From positions 1 to 28,223 of the IMG/VR virus record IMGVR_UViG_3300032331_001428: a stretch of DNA of 28,223 bases; one strand, 5' to 3'. Both the position numbers and the translations under genes were made by a program. The notes beneath the pieces are model-generated. The model did no database searches and had not been told where the DNA came from. It saw only the letters and a list, made by a program, of their open reading frames with translations. The DNA comes from a virus. Shown here piece after piece: positions 13,763-28,223 of the stretch (position 1 is the first letter of the stretch; every line of letters begins with the position of its first letter).

Positions 13763-14773
13763 ATGTACAACTTTATTAGATACGTTAGCCTAAATGAAGG
13801 CAAACCACCTAAAACTTTAACTCAAGCTATTCTTCCTTACAAAAAGGACGAGTTAGAGCCTGCTATATCTGAAGATACTATCAAGTATCATTATGGCAAA
13901 CTTTACAAGGCCTATGTTGATCGTTTTAATAACGGTGAAGGCGATGCTGACTTTAATGAAGCGGGTGCGTTTTTGCATCATATTTTATTCACTCAATACT
14001 ATGCACCAGTGGCACCGAATCAACCTACAAATATTGCCGAAAATTTTATAAACAAGTATTTTAAAAGTTTTGATAATTTCAAAAACGAATTTGAAAAAGA
14101 AGCTATGAAAATACAAGGTAGCGGATGGGTCTATTTGTCTAGCGATGGCAGTATCAAAACTATTAAAAACCACCAAGTGCGCATGGATATTGTACTCCTA
14201 GTAGATTGGTGGGAACATGCTTGGGCATTAGATTATCAGGCAGATAAGAAAGGGTACCTTGCTAATCAATGGAAAATTATCAACTGGAATATTATTAGTT
14301 CTAGAATTGGAACTAAACATATCGTTAACGAAGATAAGTCTTCTAAAATAGTCATAGTAGGGGATAGTATTGCTGTCGGTGTCGGCAAATTTTTTCCTAA
14401 AGCACATGTAGATGCAATAGTTGGACGTAGCACTAAGGCAATATTATCCGCAGTTGCATCTAATAGAGAAATACAAGGTGCAGATTTAGCAATAGTCAGT
14501 GCCGGTACAAATGATTATCCATTAGCTAATGATGGGAAAAATAACAATCCTCAAGCTACTATTTCAAATATAGAAAGCATTAAAGCTGTACTAAATGCCA
14601 AACAATACATCTGGATATTGCCGTTTAATCGGACTGCCGCGAAAGATGTTAAGTCAGCTATCGACGGAGATGCTAATATTGATTTAGCTGAGATATCGAG
14701 CACTCAAGATAAACTACACCCTATAAGTTATAATCCTGTAGCTAGTGCAATTAAATCTAAAGTTGGTCTATAG
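13763..14773 (+). CDS. Fe/Mn superoxide dismutase fused to SGNH hydrolase
   Basis: A 336-residue two-domain protein. Residues about 19-183 are an Fe/Mn superoxide dismutase with all four metal ligands: His43 (KYHYGK), His73 (AFLHHILF), Asp148 and His152 (DWWEHAW). GSGW is at 119-122, and Gln138 sits near the Mn-type second-sphere position. Residues about 195-336 are an SGNH/GDSL hydrolase: Ser202 in GDSI, GTND at 248-251 and Asp316-x-x-His319 (DKLHP) complete the expected catalytic set. Residues 1-13 (MYNFIRYVSLNEG) precede the dismutase fold and resemble T4 internal-protein capsid-targeting peptides with an LNE|G cleavage site. No ribosome-binding site is visible before the ATG. The 3' end overlaps the convergent zinc-ribbon gene by 17 bases. 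Confidence 0.88.
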   Translation: MYNFIRYVSLNEGKPPKTLTQAILPYKKDELEPAISEDTIKYHYGKLYKAYVDRFNNGEGDADFNEAGAFLHHILFTQYYAPVAPNQPTNIAENFINKYFKSFDNFKNEFEKEAMKIQGSGWVYLSSDGSIKTIKNHQVRMDIVLLVDWWEHAWALDYQADKKGYLANQWKIINWNIISSRIGTKHIVNEDKSSKIVIVGDSIAVGVGKFFPKAHVDAIVGRSTKAILSAVASNREIQGADLAIVSAGTNDYPLANDGKNNNPQATISNIESIKAVLNAKQYIWILPFNRTAAKDVKSAIDGDANIDLAEISSTQDKLHPISYNPVASAIKSKVGL

Positions 14774-15044
14774 TCTTAAGACTGCTCACCGGCATATCCC
14801 ACACCTTACGTGCTTCTACGCCCTTTTCCTGGGCAAACTTCTTAGCATCACACTCACTGCACACATGGTAAACGGCATTAGTTAACCGCTTAGGATCCAT
14901 TGCTCCTTTGTCACGATTAAAAACTTCCTGACAACAATCACAACGCATAACCAGTACAGTCTTTTTACGACTGTAGGTATGAGTCTTTCCTCTGTTACTG
15001 ACCCTTACGTAATGATTTTCACGGAATTCGGTTCTGATTAGCAT
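14757..15044 (-). CDS. Zinc-ribbon phage protein, unknown function
   Basis: A 95-residue minus-strand protein with two cysteine pairs about 30 residues apart (RCDCCQEVF and HVCSECDAKKF), the layout of a zinc ribbon or HNH-like treble-clef fold without obvious catalytic His-Asn-His. The basic N-terminus (LIRTEFRENHYVRVSNRGKT) and C-terminal ARKVWDMPVSSL resemble a small protein I associate with many large phages. DNA or RNA binding is plausible, unproven. It is convergent with the superoxide dismutase fusion and overlaps its last 17 bases. No convincing promoter was found upstream on the minus strand. Confidence 0.75.
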   Translation of the reverse strand: MLIRTEFRENHYVRVSNRGKTHTYSRKKTVLVMRCDCCQEVFNRDKGAMDPKRLTNAVYHVCSECDAKKFAQEKGVEARKVWDMPVSSLKTIDQL

Positions 15045-15077
15045 TGTATATTTACATTAAGATTATAAAAAGTCTTT

Positions 15078-15085
15078 GATAAATA
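15078..15085 (+). promoter_or_regulatory. T4-type late promoter GATAAATA
   Basis: GATAAATA ends 18 bases before the GTG start at 15104, with GAGGG as ribosome-binding sequence between. It is positioned to drive the IscA-like gene and the giant fibre gene together. Confidence 0.72.
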
Positions 15086-15103
15086 CCATATCGAGGGCCT
15101 ATC

Positions 15104-26777
<11,674 letters not shown>

Positions 26778-26778
<1 letters not shown>

Positions 26779-27026
26779 TGGCACAACTAACTATAAACAT
26801 CGGTCAGTCGGCAAACGACAAAACAGGAGATCCGTTACGCACGGCCTTTACAAAAGTAAATTCAAACTTTACTGAAATATATGCCGTTTTAGGAACAGTT
26901 CCTAATGGTACTAAGACCGCAACTGCTACTGGAACTGCTGGACAAATCAGTTATGATGCAAACTATGTTTACATATGTATAGCAACAAATACTTGGAAAC
27001 GTGCGGCGCTGACTGGCGGTTATTAA
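26778..27026 (+). CDS. 82-residue mini-protein made of the fibre N-terminal module
   Basis: The first 37 residues (INIGQSANDKTGDPLRTAFT then KVNSNFTEIYAVLG) repeat the N-terminal module of the giant fibre. A short tail follows (TAGQISYDANYVYICIATNT, then WKRAAL) of the type found at the ends of many phage fibre and baseplate proteins. Its ATG overlaps the giant gene's TAA (TAATG), with GGGGAG just upstream, so it is translated in step with the giant fibre. It could be a free adaptor, plug or chaperone that occupies the same binding site as the fibres. The function is inferred from module sharing. Confidence 0.82.
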
Positions 27027-27031
27027 AATAC

Positions 27032-27039
27032 GGTAAATA
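27032..27039 (+). promoter_or_regulatory. Probable variant late promoter GGTAAATA
   Basis: One mismatch to NATAAATA, but its end is exactly 19 bases before ATG 27059, the same spacing as the other late promoters here, with AGAGAG between as ribosome-binding sequence. Confidence 0.5.
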
Positions 27040-27058
27040 TTAAAAGAGAGCAAACATT

Positions 27059-28223
27059 ATGGCAATTCAAACAATTAATTTAGGTAACTATGCAAATGAT
27101 GGCACTGGCGATGATTTAAGAGTCGCATTTACCAAAGTTAATGCAAACTTTGCTGCCTTAGACAGTGCGGCTGCGATTTCAAATGGAGTCAACGTTGGCA
27201 GTGGTATAGGTTTATTTTTTGCAAAAGACAGTACTAATTTACAATTTAAATCGTTAACCAGCACCGGAAACTCTGTTACAATTTCCAGCACGGGAAATAC
27301 AGTTAATCTAGAATCCATAACAAGATTACAAAGTGATCCAAATCCTGTATTGGGCGGAAATTTAAATCTCAATAATCACTATGTATATGGTGGTGATATT
27401 CAAAGTACTGTATACGGCTACAGTGTTCCAGCATCTGCAATGCTACATTCATTGCTCGTTGAATCAAATAATTTAAATGTTGACTTGGGATCATTTTTAA
27501 CTCCGACTGGATATGAAACTGACGGACTAGCAGGACGTAAAGGTTACTTGCTAGACTACGGATTATTTTCTGATAATCAAACTAATGATGAATTAAATTT
27601 TGGAACATTTAGTGATCATACAACAGGTGGTATTGGCCAAATAACCCTAGCTGGAAACCTAACTACTATCGGTGCTAATAATTTAACACTGACAACTACT
27701 GCAAACACTAGTCTAACATTGCCGACTAGCGGAACATTAACTACAACCGCTAACAATCTTAGCGCATTCGCAGCCACTACCAGCGCACAATTAGCTGGCG
27801 TTATTAGCGATGAAACTGGTACTGGCAATTTAGTATTTGCAACTAGTCCAACCCTAGTATCCCCAACGATCGGTGCGGCAGTTGCTACATCATTAACATT
27901 CCCAGACACAACTGTACAAACAACAGCCTTTCCCGGTACTTATGCTCAAAGTGGTGCTACTAGTGCTTATGCAACTAAAAGAATTTTACAGTATAATCCG
28001 TCAACCAACGTTGTCACCTATAGTAACTATATAGATGCGGCAAGCATATACGTTACAGGATACAGTTCAGAAATTCACGTTAGTCCTGTTGCTGCCGATG
28101 ATACTGGCAAGGGCACTATCGGTGATCCAGTTAAGACTATTGCTCGTGCCAAGGTACTCTTAGCCGCGGCTTTTGAAACAACAGGTGCTGGCCAAAGAAA
28201 GACAATTATCTTACATCCGGGCA
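27059..28223 (+). CDS. Large fibre protein, 3' end outside window
   Basis: Open from ATG 27059 to the window end (at least 388 residues). The start repeats the fibre N-terminal module (INLGNYANDGTGDDLRVAFT then KVNANFAAL). Typical fibre elements follow: LGGNLNLNNHYVYGGDI, long Thr/Asn-rich beta repeats (TTTANTSLTLPTSGTLTTT), SDETGTGNLVFATSPTLVSP and FPDTTVQTTAFPG. The last visible part (SPVAADDTGKGTIGDPVKTI then ARAKVLL...ILHPG) looks like the beginning of a parallel beta-helix (pectin-lyase-like) domain, often used by phages to bind or cleave polysaccharide. It is separated from the mini-protein gene by a 32-base gap holding a probable late promoter, so it may be expressed independently. Confidence 0.87.
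   Translation, partial: MAIQTINLGNYANDGTGDDLRVAFTKVNANFAALDSAAAISNGVNVGSGIGLFFAKDSTNLQFKSLTSTGNSVTISSTGNTVNLESITRLQSDPNPVLGGNLNLNNHYVYGGDIQSTVYGYSVPASAMLHSLLVESNNLNVDLGSFLTPTGYETDGLAGRKGYLLDYGLFSDNQTNDELNFGTFSDHTTGGIGQITLAGNLTTIGANNLTLTTTANTSLTLPTSGTLTTTANNLSAFAATTSAQLAGVISDETGTGNLVFATSPTLVSPTIGAAVATSLTFPDTTVQTTAFPGTYAQSGATSAYATKRILQYNPSTNVVTYSNYIDAASIYVTGYSSEIHVSPVAADDTGKGTIGDPVKTIARAKVLLAAAFETTGAGQRKTIILHPG

Overview
The window looks like part of a large T4-related myovirus genome (a tailed phage of the cyanophage/pelagiphage-like T4 superfamily), probably from an aquatic environment. The grounds are: dense, mostly overlapping or abutting genes; a T4-type ATP-dependent DNA ligase; T4-type late promoters (NATAAATA) at a fixed distance from start codons; long fibre proteins with sequence signatures I recognise from cyanomyovirus virion proteins; and a set of auxiliary metabolic genes. 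The DNA is moderately AT-rich. No photosynthesis gene, tRNA gene, integrase or other host-identifying gene was seen, so the host cannot be named. Three near-consensus bacterial sigma70 promoters point only to a host with a conventional housekeeping sigma factor.

Layout. (1) 1-1907: 3' end of a ClpP protease gene, then a late promoter driving a zinc metallopeptidase-like gene and a 2-oxoglutarate/Fe(II) oxygenase-like gene. (2) 1913-8725: a perfect sigma70 promoter followed by one long co-directional run: DNA ligase, a small membrane-anchored protein, a MazG-like NTP pyrophosphohydrolase, a Bax-inhibitor-1 membrane protein, a Trp-rich phage protein, and a three-gene overlapping cassette (twitch radical SAM enzyme, unknown protein, second radical SAM enzyme). 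(3) 8722-10006: a second perfect sigma70 promoter, one conserved-looking unknown gene and a strong intrinsic terminator. (4) 10044-11537: late promoter and a beta-rich fibre protein. (5) 11540-13482: sigma70 promoter, a variant 6-pyruvoyl-tetrahydropterin synthase, a small membrane protein, a UvsE/UVDE-type UV endonuclease, a small overlapping ORF and a bidirectional terminator. (6) 13481-15044: a minus-strand Lys/Ala/Pro-rich histone-tail-like protein, a superoxide dismutase-SGNH hydrolase fusion, and a minus-strand zinc-ribbon protein. (7) 15078-28223: late promoter, an A-type Fe-S carrier (IscA/ErpA-like), a 3782-residue fibre/adhesin, an 82-residue mini-protein and the start of another large fibre gene. 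The last three share the same N-terminal module.

How it fits together. sigma70-type promoters precede genes for DNA metabolism, nucleotide metabolism and host takeover. NATAAATA late promoters precede fibre genes and several small proteins, including some that do not look structural (IscA-like carrier, metallopeptidase, basic protein). An iron and oxidative-stress theme recurs: superoxide dismutase, Fe-S carrier, two radical SAM enzymes and an Fe(II) oxygenase.

The most unusual item is the superoxide dismutase-SGNH fusion. Its first 13 residues resemble a T4 capsid-targeting peptide with an LNE|G prohead-protease site, suggesting an antioxidant enzyme packaged inside the virion. No gene-free stretch exceeds about 300 bases.
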